DNA of 64,000 nt from Aquimarina sp. BL5 (lineage in GTDB: Bacteria > Bacteroidota > Bacteroidia > Flavobacteriales > Flavobacteriaceae), in assembly GCF_003443675.1 (NCBI RefSeq), contig NZ_CP031963.1, forward strand, positions 5,866,501-5,930,500, read 5' to 3'. A program made the translations under genes and the position numbers. Below are positions 19,601 through 26,802 of the stretch, one piece after another. A model generated the notes under the pieces. The model was not told the DNA's origin, did no database searches, and saw only the letters and a list, made by a program, of their open reading frames with translations. Each line of letters begins with the position of its first letter. The stretch's first letter is position 1.

Positions 19601-20604
19601 GAGGAGAAGGAGTAGGGTATCATGATCTTACTTCCGGAAATACTGGAGGTGCTTATCGACAGGATAATGTAGATATAGAGAATACGGGAGATATTCTTGG
19701 TGGATCATACAATGTTGGTTGGATTGGAGCCAGTGAGTGGTTGGCATATAATATAAATGCTACTGCTTCTAACAATAGTTATGATATCGACTTCCGTGTA
19801 GCCTCCCCTAATGGCAATGGTAAATTTCATTTAGAGCTGAATGGAATTGCCATTACGGAAGTGATATCTGTACCTAATACAGGAGCTTGGCAGGAGTATG
19901 AAACGGTTTCAGTGACCGGAATTTCAATAAGTAGTGGAAATCACGAATTACGCATTGTTTTTGATTCGAATGGTCTGAACATCAATTTTATAGAGTTCAG
20001 AGCTTCAGAAGGTACTACCATTAATAATTGTAATGGATTGGCAGCGAATAGCCAATATAGCTATGAAGTATCATCAGATACTACAAACCCTACAATAACT
20101 TTTGTTCCAGAAATTACTGGAGTGGGAGATAATGTTTGTATTCTGTATTATAGTACTTCTGCGACCGGACCATATCCAGGGTATCTGGTTACTCCAAATG
20201 TTCCATTTCAGATTAATGCGAATTCCGGAGATCAGATTAGTTTTTATTATACGTATAGTTTGCCAACCGGGGGAGAGAATAATACAGCGAACGCAAAGAA
20301 TGATTTTATAGTAGGTTCGTGTAATGAAAATAGATCACAGGGATTGAATGATTTTATTTCAGAATCAGAAGTGTTCGTATTTCCAAACCCAATATCGGAT
20401 GTAGCACAAATTATATTGCCTGTAAAACATCAATATTTTAGATATAGAATAGTAGATATTTCGGGTAAGGTAATTGTTGACCAGTCAATAGATAAAAAGC
20501 AACAAAAAATAGAACTAGATCTAAGTCAAAAAGAAACTGGATTATATTTCCTAAAGCTATATGGTAACTCCTCCACACAAAGTTTTAAATTATTAAAGAA
20601 ATAG
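16672..20604 (+). CDS. Large modular GH16 laminarinase, T9SS cargo
   Basis: 1310 residues. A signal peptide (about 1-26) is followed by a GH16 domain (about 27-265, GEIDIMESQH with Glu142 and Glu147) and a PKD-like module (about 268-345). Three copies of a 165-residue module follow (about 352-518, 526-691, 699-868), with shared ADVYTSAPVGT, WHTLEF, LFDPNS and YIDNLR-type motifs. After these come a bacterial Ig-like domain (about 876-957), CBM6 (about 963-1113, IQAEDYKEGGEGVGY), a Cys-bounded beta-sandwich (about 1118-1218, NCNGLAANSQYSYEV) and a T9SS sorting domain (about 1231-1310, VFVFPNPISDVAQI). It lies 31 nt after the GH64 gene. The many binding modules suit an enzyme for insoluble or cell-wall beta-1,3-glucan. 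Confidence 0.9.
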   Translation: MKKGLFFKAITVCIILIFSNEIGYSQCSELIFNDEFSGNSVDLTKWSFDNGDGCPTLCGWGNAEEQWYQPENTTVQNGNLIITTKNESAGGKQFTSSKLITSGKFNSKYGRYEASIKLPSAGGIWPAFWMLPENGSWPFTGEIDIMESQHKNPESIGGTVHYSNGGWQYNGREFNAGLDLSAGFHEYAVEWEPSEIRWYVDDQLYHTVTPANTVDPWPFSEGDWYLILNVAVGGPGTPYTGNIQPTPADYPTQMEVDYVRVYSGTFNTQLIGDNSVYEGETGKSYTITPIEGASYSWTVPNGASIISGQGTNTILVDWGITEGDVKVVVNVPECGINEFKMSVSVNLVKTLEYVFEDFEGNRNLTYTSTTDGALSESVANPGGNSNNSSSIVGRYVRATGAQYDGLYMTTTNIGNALEYTSGEKSIWLDVYSDAPIGTEFILQIEDSSLSSGDWPSGRHSRYSAKTISQNQWETLEFELLDRPDASVGALDVDQFVLLIDPDSYTGHTVYIDNMRKMDAPYPTLLEEIIIADYDGINQLELFFENGEYTPNVTNPTPNDINNSAKVARYERGTFELYDVVSFNTNAIEDSSPFIDGDNIFFMDVYTSAPVGTEISLSLENSEGSDSDFPAGRNSQYASVVKEQDQWHTIAFSYTTSPDSGTSNLSINEISILFDPNSNTSETYYFDNLRYGITKYPPSYEFSEMIHNYNGVNNLSLNNTTTGNYIENVGNPGTNEVNNSSQAASYVRDNTELYDVLFFDTDFINDASAYVSEDKRFAMDVYTSAPVGTVISWQLEASSLSTPNNYPSGRHSVYQATVKEQNNWHTLEFILTGTPDLIVSDAQIDTVVFLFDPNSDSGDTFYIDNLRSLTKEEVTQTPVLSSIIVSPNNVEINQGETVQFSAQGFDQNGEPFNTDFSWTTTGGSIDANGLFIGSDIGVYSITASSGSVSDVASITVNENTNSFETIPGTIQAEDYKEGGEGVGYHDLTSGNTGGAYRQDNVDIENTGDILGGSYNVGWIGASEWLAYNINATASNNSYDIDFRVASPNGNGKFHLELNGIAITEVISVPNTGAWQEYETVSVTGISISSGNHELRIVFDSNGLNINFIEFRASEGTTINNCNGLAANSQYSYEVSSDTTNPTITFVPEITGVGDNVCILYYSTSATGPYPGYLVTPNVPFQINANSGDQISFYYTYSLPTGGENNTANAKNDFIVGSCNENRSQGLNDFISESEVFVFPNPISDVAQIILPVKHQYFRYRIVDISGKVIVDQSIDKKQQKIELDLSQKETGLYFLKLYGNSSTQSFKLLKK
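17725..19273 (+). repeat. Three tandem copies of a 165-residue module
   Basis: Copies lie at about 17725-18228, 18247-18745 and 18766-19273 within the 1310-residue GH16 gene. Each holds an N-terminal V-(A/G)-NPG-like stretch rich in Asn and Ser (also TNPTPND), a D-V-Y-(S/T)-(S/D)-A-P-(V/I)-G-T core, a FPAGR or YPSGR motif, W(H/E)T-hydrophobic, and a final (Y/F)(I/F)DN(L/M)R. The DNA has diverged, so the duplications are old. The fold is probably a beta-sandwich carbohydrate-binding module. Confidence 0.85.
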
Positions 20605-20633
20605 AAATTATTTTAAGACAGGATAAAAAACAT

Positions 20634-20666
20634 AAAACGGCTACACTATTAAAGTGTAGCCGTTTT
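20634..20666. terminator. Strong bidirectional intrinsic terminator after the glucan locus
   Basis: A 14-bp perfect stem (AAAACGGCTACACT, 20634-20647, with AGTGTAGCCGTTTT, 20653-20666) has a 5-nt loop and is followed by gtttttat. The A-run on the other side makes it work on both strands. It lies 30 nt after the stop of the large GH16 gene. Confidence 0.92.
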
Positions 20667-20690
20667 GTTTTTATATAATTTTTTAAAACA

Positions 20691-20722
20691 AAAAAGTCTT
20701 ACTTAAAAAAGTAAGACTTTTT
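20691..20722 (-). terminator. Intrinsic terminator of the tRNA cluster
   Basis: A 14-bp perfect stem (20691-20704 with 20709-20722) has an AAAA loop on the plus strand. It begins 2 nt after the 3' end of tRNA-Arg on the minus strand and ends in a T-run in that direction. The hairpin core is GTCTTAC/GTAAGAC. Confidence 0.88.
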
Positions 20723-20723
20723 G

Positions 20724-20797
20724 TGAGCCCGATAGGATTCGAACCTATGACCGCCTCCTTAGAAGGGAGGTGCTCTATCCAGCTGAGCTACGAGCCC
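20724..20797 (-). tRNA. tRNA-Arg (TCT anticodon)
   Basis: The reverse complement folds as a cloverleaf. The acceptor stem GGGCTCG pairs with CGGGCTC (two G-U pairs), the D arm contains AGCTCAGCTGGATAGAGC, and the anticodon stem CCTCC/GGAGG has loop CTTCTAA with anticodon TCT at 20761-20763. The T arm contains GGTTCGAATCC. The discriminator is A and CCA is not encoded. It is the last gene of the three-tRNA unit. Confidence 0.97.
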
Positions 20798-20812
20798 GTA
20801 ACTCTATTATTG

Positions 20813-20887
20813 TCGGGGTGGCAGGATTCGAACCTGCGACCTCCGCGTCCCAAACGCGGCGCGATAACCGGGCTACGCTACACCCCG
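20813..20887 (-). tRNA. tRNA-Pro (TGG anticodon)
   Basis: The reverse complement folds with acceptor CGGGGTG/CACCCCG, anticodon stem CCGCG/CGCGG and loop TTTGGGA (anticodon TGG, 20850-20852), and T-loop GGTTCGAATCC. The discriminator is A and CCA is not encoded. It lies 15 nt from tRNA-Arg. Confidence 0.97.
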
Positions 20888-20947
20888 AAGTGTAACTATT
20901 CAAAAATTTCGACACTTCTTAAAAATCAAGAATTATTGAAATAATTG

Positions 20948-21031
20948 CGGAGAGACAGGGATTCGAACCCTGGCAACACTTACGCGTTGACAGATTAGCA
21001 ATCTGCTCCATTACCACTCTGGCACCTCTCC
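20948..21031 (-). tRNA. tRNA-Ser (GCT anticodon)
   Basis: The reverse complement gives acceptor GGAGAGG/TCTCTCC with discriminator G, as expected for serine. The anticodon stem is GCAGA/TCTGT with loop TTGCTAA (anticodon GCT), a long variable arm (AACGCGTAAGTGTT) and T-loop GGTTCGAATCC. It is the first gene of the minus-strand tRNA unit. Confidence 0.97.
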
Positions 21032-21082
21032 TAAATTCAAAAAAATGTTATGAACTCCACATTAATATCTCAAATGCGGATG

Positions 21083-21113
21083 CAAATGTAGCTTTTATGA
21101 GACTACAATGCAA
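21083..21113 (-). promoter_or_regulatory. Promoter of the tRNA cluster
   Basis: Read on the minus strand, TTG (21113-21111) is followed by a 20-nt spacer and TACATTTG (21090-21083). This fits the Bacteroidota consensus TTG-N17-23-TAnnTTTG. The predicted start is about 45 nt before tRNA-Ser. Confidence 0.75.
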
Positions 21114-21255
21114 CATTTTTTTATCATTATTTTCGTTTTATATAGGTTGTGTTTTTAAAAAGTTGAAAATCAGTTTTTTCATTCTAAAAAAAATCTGCAA
21201 AAAATTTAAGAGAGGCATAAAGCTTCTTAAAAATACACGTTTCAATCAAGAATCA

Positions 21256-21263
21256 TATATTTG
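21256..21263 (+). promoter_or_regulatory. Putative -7 element of the gene at 21317
   Basis: TATATTTG fits TAnnTTTG and lies 53 nt before the chosen ATG. A GTG that could extend the frame upstream overlaps its last base, which argues that translation starts downstream. No clear -33 element was seen. Confidence 0.45.
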
Positions 21264-21316
21264 TGTTACTTGACCTAATTATAAACGTTATGTACTCAGA
21301 TAAAAAATCATTTACA

Positions 21317-22912
21317 ATGAAAAATAAGCACCTTCTTCTATTTATAGTTTTTATAAGTATATGCTCATATGCTCAGAAACCAGTTCTTTCTGAAGAATTT
21401 AATTTCAAAATTGGAGAAAAGTATAAAAGAATTAAAAGCTCTAACTCATATTATGTTGCTTCTGGAGATAGAATGGTTGCTATTAAAAAAGGTAGAAATG
21501 ATATGACCATTCAACGTTTTTCTTTAGAAGACCTTAAAGAAGATGTGAAAAAGAGGCAGGTGATCGAAGATAAAGGAGATTTCCAGACAGTAATGAATCT
21601 CAATGGAAAAGCAGTGGTGTTTTATACAGTAAAGGATAAAGCATATGCTCAAAAAGTTTCACTTACGGGTATTATAGCAGAGAAACCAGTTTTGGTGGGT
21701 AGTGATAAGGATAATATCAACAATGATGTAGGTTTTAAAAGTACATATGGTTTTGATGCAGGTGGGCGAATAAACAAGTTTGTTTTCAAAAAATCATTTG
21801 ATGGAACGAAGTTATTAGTATTGTTTAGGGTAAAAACAGCTAATGATAAAGCAGATAAAATCGGAATCAAGGTATATGATTCAAGTTTAAAATTACTTTG
21901 GAGTCGAAAAGTAAAATTACCATATTCAAGTAAGTCATTAGAAAATGAAGATTTTGCCATTGATAACGAGGGAAGTTTTTATATGACTGCTTCAGTATTT
22001 AATTCACAAGCAGAGGAAAAGAATAAGTTAGATTATACGTATAGAACAGAAGTTTTTAAAATAAAAGAAAGCCCTAAGGAGATTGTTCAAAGTAAAATAG
22101 AATTACCGGGTAAATCGATTATGGATGCTGTCATAGGTTTAGATAAGCAGGGAAAAGTAAGAGTTTCTGGGTTTTACGTAAATAATGATAATAAACTGGA
22201 AGCTACGGGTCTATTTTCTGCTAGTCTAGATGAAACTGGTCTTATTAGTTCTGTTTTAAAAAATGATATTCCTGAAGAAATAGCTCAGCAGTATGCACTA
22301 AAAAGAGAAGAACGCATTAATGAAGGTACTCAGGATGAAAAGGATAAAAAAGATTTTGAAAGTTTAAAAGTTAATGATGTGGTGTATAATGAAGATGGAA
22401 GTACAGTAATCCTTGGAGAACAGCGATATGTAGAATCTTTTACCACATCAAGTTCTTCAGGTTCAAGAACGACTTACAAATATTTTTATAGAGATGTAAT
22501 TGCTTCTAAACTTTCTCCGGAGGGAGCTGTAAAATGGTTTCATAGGTTGCCTAAATATCAAACAGGAGCCAGAGGAAAAAGGAGTATGTCATATATTAAT
22601 TTTAAAAATGCAGGTAAACATTATCTATTTCATATAGATGACTTCACGAATTTAAAAAGATCTTTTGATGAATATCCTACAAGATATTTTGATGGTAAAA
22701 AAGAGTTCTTATACCTAACTTCCTATACAATAGATGATACTAGTGGAGAAGTAACCAAAGATCCTATTCTTACGGGAAGTGATATTAGAAATTCTCGTTT
22801 AGACAATCTAGAAGTTTATAAAGTAGCTACACTGTCTAATCAGGATATGATTTTTGAGGCATATGATGGTAAGAAGAATAATCTGTTACTTAGAGTTTCT
22901 CTAGTTAAATAA
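21317..22912 (+). CDS. Secreted protein of unknown function (531 aa)
   Basis: I do not recognise a characterised family. The ATG at 21317 is chosen because it gives a clean signal peptide (about 1-20, FISICSYAQ) and lies after a -7 box; a GTG at 21263 and an ATG at 21290 are in frame upstream. The mature part is beta-rich with propeller-like alternation (VYDSSLKLLWSRKVKLP, NEDFAIDNEGSFYMTASV, EGAVKWFHRLPKYQ). It has no lipobox and no T9SS domain. Order and motifs resemble the protein at 23737 (EGAVKWFHRLPKYQ against DGTLDWSNVIPKEQ), so the two look like distant paralogues. Confidence 0.75.
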   Translation: MKNKHLLLFIVFISICSYAQKPVLSEEFNFKIGEKYKRIKSSNSYYVASGDRMVAIKKGRNDMTIQRFSLEDLKEDVKKRQVIEDKGDFQTVMNLNGKAVVFYTVKDKAYAQKVSLTGIIAEKPVLVGSDKDNINNDVGFKSTYGFDAGGRINKFVFKKSFDGTKLLVLFRVKTANDKADKIGIKVYDSSLKLLWSRKVKLPYSSKSLENEDFAIDNEGSFYMTASVFNSQAEEKNKLDYTYRTEVFKIKESPKEIVQSKIELPGKSIMDAVIGLDKQGKVRVSGFYVNNDNKLEATGLFSASLDETGLISSVLKNDIPEEIAQQYALKREERINEGTQDEKDKKDFESLKVNDVVYNEDGSTVILGEQRYVESFTTSSSSGSRTTYKYFYRDVIASKLSPEGAVKWFHRLPKYQTGARGKRSMSYINFKNAGKHYLFHIDDFTNLKRSFDEYPTRYFDGKKEFLYLTSYTIDDTSGEVTKDPILTGSDIRNSRLDNLEVYKVATLSNQDMIFEAYDGKKNNLLLRVSLVK

Positions 22913-23243
22913 TAATTTTCCTCACTGTTTTAATTAAAGTAATAAATCCTGCCCTAAAAGGGTGGGGTAATTCTATCGTAATATCTTCACTTTTGCAATT
23001 GTAATTTTTCTAAAAACGTTTAAGTTTATTAATTGAGACACAGAAAATATGAAGAATTCTATTTTGTTACTACTAATTGGCGCATTATGATGTTACATAT
23101 CCAATATTAGGTCTTGAAAAAAATGAAATTAGTTTTCGTGACGTAACTAGTTGATTAAGAGGTTTGTGATAAATTTTTTTTTGAGAAAATGATTAATCAT
23201 AGAGAGGCAAAAAACACAAGTTTTTTCTTAGTTGATATATGTC

Positions 23244-23275
23244 TTTGATTATAAATATATAGATTGTTATATTTG
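23244..23275 (+). promoter_or_regulatory. Strong Bacteroidota-type promoter
   Basis: TTTG (23244-23247), a 20-nt spacer and TATATTTG (23268-23275) match the consensus exactly. Transcription would start near 23282, well upstream of the gene at 23737. Confidence 0.7.
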
Positions 23276-23401
23276 CACGAAATTTACGCTAAAAGAAAAG
23301 TTAATTTTGTTATTATTGGGTTTTTTGTCGATTATTTTTTGGGTTTTGTAGTAAAGAGTGTTTTGTTTTTGTAACGATTGAAAAATAATCCTTAGAGAAT
23401 T

Positions 23402-23626
23402 TTGACAGTTAATTGTTTTGATGCGCTGCCTCAAAAATCTAATGTAGAAGTTATGTTATACATTCAGGATTTTGAGATAGGAGATATCGGAATCAGAGCT
23501 TCACTGACAAGTGAAATTTCTAAAAAAAATAAAAATGATATAGTAACATTTGTCTTCTGTTTGACACTAACAGATAATACGTATGTTTTAAATGGAAAAT
23601 TTACTTATAAAGAAAGGCTGTTTTGA
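23402..23626 (+). CDS. Doubtful small ORF (74 aa) in the leader
   Basis: An open frame starting at TTG, with an internal ATG at 23453 giving 57 residues. The translation (IQDFEIGDIGIRASLTSEIS, then VTFVFCLTLTDNTYVL) has protein-like alternation but no recognised domain and no signal peptide. It could be a leader peptide, a fragment of a decayed gene, or chance. Confidence 0.2.
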   Translation: MTVNCFDALPQKSNVEVMLYIQDFEIGDIGIRASLTSEISKKNKNDIVTFVFCLTLTDNTYVLNGKFTYKERLF

Positions 23627-23736
23627 AAGACATCCTCTTTTTTTTGAATAAAAATTAGCAGTGATAAAATTCAATAAAAAAATATACGAACCAATTAGAT
23701 TTATTAATCAACGATTAAATTTTTTAAAATTACATT

Positions 23737-25371
23737 ATGAAAAAACTATTATTATTATTATTAATTACCTGCACAACGCTATCTGCCCAATTAAAAGTAG
23801 GTAATATTGATCTTGATTTTGGCGAAACAATAACTTCTGAAGATGGCGATGTTATTCAGATTGCTGGAGAAAAAGAAGGTGTTGTGTATGCATTAGCAAG
23901 GAAAAAAAAGAGCTATTTCTTACAAACTTTTGATGCTTCCACAAAAGCATTTCAAAATAGTACATTACTTGAGTTTGATAAAATAGATGGTAATAAATTA
24001 CAGGTAGAAGATTTGGCTATTGTAGGGAAGAAAATATTTTTAATGCTTTCGTATTATGATAAAAAAGCTAAAACCAATAATTTTTTAGCAAAAGAAGTTT
24101 CAGGAAATGAAATCGTAAATACAACCACAGTGTTATCTGTTCCTGTTGAAGGGAAAAAGAAGAAGGGGTCTTTTGTGTTTACTTCATCCTATGATGATTT
24201 TAATTATTTAATAGCACACGTTGGTATTAATTCTAAAAAAGAACAATTGAAATACACGGTAACGCTTTTGGATGATGCGTTAACCTCTGTTCTAAGTGAT
24301 AGCTATGAAGTTGTATTTGAAGAAAAGAACAGACAATATTTTGATTTTTCTGATGTTCAGGTTAATGAACATGGAGATGTGTTAATTGCGACTACAGAAA
24401 GTTATAGAGATAAGAAAAAGAAAACAAGTATCAATAATATTACGATACATGCATATTTAGCAAAAAACAGTTACGAAAAACAAGTAACTAATGTTATTCT
24501 GGAAGGTAAACGAGCATTAAGTTGCGGCTTAATAGAGACAAAGGATAATACACTTCATGCAATAGGTTTTTATTCTGATTTAAAGAAAAGCGGTAAAGCA
24601 GAATCTACTGTAGAAGGTATGTATGATGTGATTTTTGACTATAGTACAGGAGAAGTGGTTAAAAAAACCTTTAATGACTTTACTGTCGCAGTTAAAGAAC
24701 AGTTAATTGGAGAAAGACGCGCTAAGAAAGGGAAGGACTTAAAACCTTACTATCGAAATATTGCTTTTGTAGAAAGGGATAATGGAGGTGTAATTGTTCT
24801 TTCAGAATATAAATTAATAGTAGAAGGTAGAGCTAGCGGTATAGGACCGATGAGAATAACACCTTATACATATATTGCAAATGAAATAATAGTAACAGCT
24901 TTGAACAAAGATGGTACGTTAGATTGGAGCAATGTAATTCCTAAAGAACAACAAGTTGTGGTTTCTGAATTAGGTTTTTCTATTGGTTTTTGGGGCGCTT
25001 CTGGAGGAGTTTCAGTTTCTGCGGGACTATATTTTCCATTAACGATATTGGGTAATGGACCAGAGTACTTGAGTGCGATACCAATTTATCATAATGGACA
25101 ATTAACAGTAGTGGTTAACGATGATCCTAAAAATATTGGTGTAACTAAAATCGATGACGTAAAAAAGGCAAAAAATTATACTAAAATGATACCTGTAGTT
25201 TTTTCTTTTAATGAAGAAACTGGAGAGATATCTAGAACAGATCCAGACGAATTTGAAAAGAAACAAATAGTAGTAAAGCCTGCTACAAAGTTTAGAGAGA
25301 GTACGAATACATATTGGATTTATGGAGGTAGTAGAGAAGGAAGTTCTTTAGGGAAATTAATTTTAAACTAG
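23737..25371 (+). CDS. Secreted protein of unknown function (544 aa), paralogue of the gene at 21317
   Basis: A signal peptide (about 1-17, ITCTTLSAQ) is followed by a beta-rich protein without a recognised catalytic motif. Strands alternate as in a propeller (VEDLAIVGKKIFLMLSYYD, FSDVQVNEHGDVLIATTES, NKDGTLDWSNVIPKEQ). A glycine-rich segment around 415-430 (SIGFWGASGGVSVSAGLYF) is not seen in the first paralogue. There is no lipobox and no T9SS sorting domain, so it is probably periplasmic. It ends before a bidirectional terminator. Function unknown. Confidence 0.8.
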   Translation: MKKLLLLLLITCTTLSAQLKVGNIDLDFGETITSEDGDVIQIAGEKEGVVYALARKKKSYFLQTFDASTKAFQNSTLLEFDKIDGNKLQVEDLAIVGKKIFLMLSYYDKKAKTNNFLAKEVSGNEIVNTTTVLSVPVEGKKKKGSFVFTSSYDDFNYLIAHVGINSKKEQLKYTVTLLDDALTSVLSDSYEVVFEEKNRQYFDFSDVQVNEHGDVLIATTESYRDKKKKTSINNITIHAYLAKNSYEKQVTNVILEGKRALSCGLIETKDNTLHAIGFYSDLKKSGKAESTVEGMYDVIFDYSTGEVVKKTFNDFTVAVKEQLIGERRAKKGKDLKPYYRNIAFVERDNGGVIVLSEYKLIVEGRASGIGPMRITPYTYIANEIIVTALNKDGTLDWSNVIPKEQQVVVSELGFSIGFWGASGGVSVSAGLYFPLTILGNGPEYLSAIPIYHNGQLTVVVNDDPKNIGVTKIDDVKKAKNYTKMIPVVFSFNEETGEISRTDPDEFEKKQIVVKPATKFRESTNTYWIYGGSREGSSLGKLILN

Positions 25372-25400
25372 TTTTCTAGAATATTTTGTAAAAGGTTAAA

Positions 25401-25435
25401 TAAAAAAGCTTAGGTCATTTTCCTAAGCTTTTTTA
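25401..25435. terminator. Bidirectional intrinsic terminator
   Basis: A 14-bp perfect stem (25401-25414 with 25422-25435, core GCTTAGG/CCTAAGC) has a 7-nt loop and A/T runs on both sides. It lies between the plus-strand gene ending at 25371 and the converging minus-strand halogenase gene, and should serve both. Confidence 0.92.
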
Positions 25436-25460
25436 GTATATGTATTTATAAGAAATTATA

Positions 25461-26699
25461 CTAAGACATACTCTCTTCCATTTCCACTAATTTGGCAACA
25501 CTTCGTAAAATATGTTTGTGCTTTTTAACAAATGGATTTGTTTTGTCCCATACATATCCGGCTAGTACCGCACATATTTGTTCTTTAAAAACAGGGTTCT
25601 CGTTTTTATGAAAAATAATCTTTTGTAAATTTCCAGTATACCATTCTTTTACATAGGTAGAAAAAACTTCTACACCATCTTTTATGTAATCAACAAAATC
25701 AACTTGCCAATCAACCTCTTGGCTGTTTAATTGTTTTACAGCTAATTTGGCAGCCAATAAGCCTGTTTCTGTAGCAAATGATACTCCAGATGAGAATACT
25801 GGATCCAAAAACTCAGCACTGTTTCCTGTAAGAACAAAACCATCTCCAAACAATTTAGTAACATTTTTAGAAATATTTTCTACTTTATAAGGATCGAATA
25901 AATAAGGAAGATCTTTAAATTGCTTATAATAATAAGGGGAAGTTTTCATCATCTCTTCGAGCACTTCTGTTGTATTTCCTTTAAATTTGTTAATCCATTC
26001 CATCGGTCCAACAAAGCCAATGCTCGTATTCCCATTAGAAAAAGGAATGTACCAAAACCAAACTTCGGTCTCAATAATTTCAAAAGTTATTAAAGTTCCT
26101 TCAGTTCCTTCGGGACGATTAATGTCTTTTACCTGTGTGAAAATTGATCCGTGTTCAGCAATTTTTGGAGCAGCTTCTAAGCCTAGTTGACGCGCAATTA
26201 CACGTCCAAAACCACTAGAGTCTATAATAAATTTGGCTTCGATTTCACTTTCTGAACCATCTTTGTGTTTGACAGTAGTTAAAGAATCAGTTCCGTTAAA
26301 TTCTACATTTGTAACTTCGGTTTCAAAATCAACGCTAACACCTTGCTTAATAGCTTCGTCTATTAAAGTTTTGTCAAAATGGTCTCTCGGTACTTGCCAG
26401 GTCCAGTTCCAACCCTCTCCATATTTTTTACTGAAGTCAAAACACCCATGTACTCCGTCTTTGATGAATCGGGCACCGTGTTTTTTTTCATACCCTTGTT
26501 TCATAAGGCAGTCAAGAAGACCGGCTTCTTTGAAATTATCCATGCATCTGGGTATCAAACTTTCTCCAACCTGAAAGCGGGGGAATTTGGTTTTTTCAAC
26601 TACCTTAACATTTACCCCCTGCTTGTTAAGATAAGCAGCACTCACACTGCCTGACGGACCAGCGCCAATAACCAGTACATCTACATTTTCTTTTTTCAT
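25461..26699 (-). CDS. FAD-dependent halogenase-like oxidoreductase of the flexirubin cluster
   Basis: 412 residues from the ATG at 26699; a TTG three codons upstream falls inside a -7 box and is unlikely. The N-terminal Rossmann motif is VLVIGAGPSGSVSAA, followed by KFPRFQVGESLIP. WFWYIP fits the WxWxIP signature of flavin-dependent halogenases, and FLDPVFSSGVSFA fits the later FAD motif. Lysines near QGYEKKHGARF sit where the catalytic Lys of phenolic and pyrrole halogenases lies. Chlorinated flexirubins are known, so ring chlorination of the aryl head is plausible. A hydroxylase or reductase role in the same superfamily cannot be excluded. It is divergent from the ammonia-lyase gene. Confidence 0.8.
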   Translation of the reverse strand: MKKENVDVLVIGAGPSGSVSAAYLNKQGVNVKVVEKTKFPRFQVGESLIPRCMDNFKEAGLLDCLMKQGYEKKHGARFIKDGVHGCFDFSKKYGEGWNWTWQVPRDHFDKTLIDEAIKQGVSVDFETEVTNVEFNGTDSLTTVKHKDGSESEIEAKFIIDSSGFGRVIARQLGLEAAPKIAEHGSIFTQVKDINRPEGTEGTLITFEIIETEVWFWYIPFSNGNTSIGFVGPMEWINKFKGNTTEVLEEMMKTSPYYYKQFKDLPYLFDPYKVENISKNVTKLFGDGFVLTGNSAEFLDPVFSSGVSFATETGLLAAKLAVKQLNSQEVDWQVDFVDYIKDGVEVFSTYVKEWYTGNLQKIIFHKNENPVFKEQICAVLAGYVWDKTNPFVKKHKHILRSVAKLVEMEESMS

Positions 26700-26705
26700 A
26701 ATTTT

Positions 26706-26713
26706 CAAAGGTA
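26706..26713 (-). promoter_or_regulatory. Putative -7 element of the halogenase gene
   Basis: On the minus strand TACCTTTG fits TAnnTTTG. If its last G is at -7, transcription would start at or next to the ATG at 26699, implying an almost leaderless mRNA. No clear -33 element was seen. Confidence 0.4.
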
Positions 26714-26725
26714 TATTAAATACGT

Positions 26726-26733
26726 TACATTTG
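26726..26733 (+). promoter_or_regulatory. Putative -7 element of the ammonia-lyase gene
   Basis: TACATTTG fits TAnnTTTG. An in-frame TTG (26731) overlaps this box, so translation must start later, at the ATG at 26803, leaving a leader of about 60 nt. The -33 position is only T-rich. Confidence 0.55.
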
Positions 26734-26802
26734 CCCTCTGTAAAAATAAAGAGTAAACTTGAATTTTTTTACAAAAATTGGAAAAAACTTACTAATTCGC
26801 GA

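Larger units (their letters stand above)
22913..23736. other. Long intergenic region with promoter and leader
   Basis: 824 nt separate the two paralogous secreted genes. The first 330 nt hold nothing I can identify beyond a short CCCT/AGGG inverted repeat near 22953. A strong promoter lies at 23244-23275, which would give an untranslated leader of about 455 nt for the gene at 23737. A doubtful small ORF lies inside that leader. Confidence 0.6.

Noticed and set aside
20723..20944. 73-residue open frame (IGFEPMTASLEGRCSIQLSYE type)
   Set aside because: It is the antisense of tRNA-Arg and tRNA-Pro; this translation is a well-known artefact of tRNA genes.
20724..21031. tRNA cluster considered as an integration site
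   Set aside because: No integrase gene, no repeated tRNA 3' end and no foreign-looking DNA next to it.
26233..26654. Two plus-strand open frames of 113 and 91 codons
   Set aside because: They lie opposite the well-supported halogenase-like gene and have no domain or start signals.
26731..26802. Upstream TTG start for the ammonia-lyase
   Set aside because: The TTG is within a TACATTTG -7 box, and the extra 24 residues are not part of the family as I know it.
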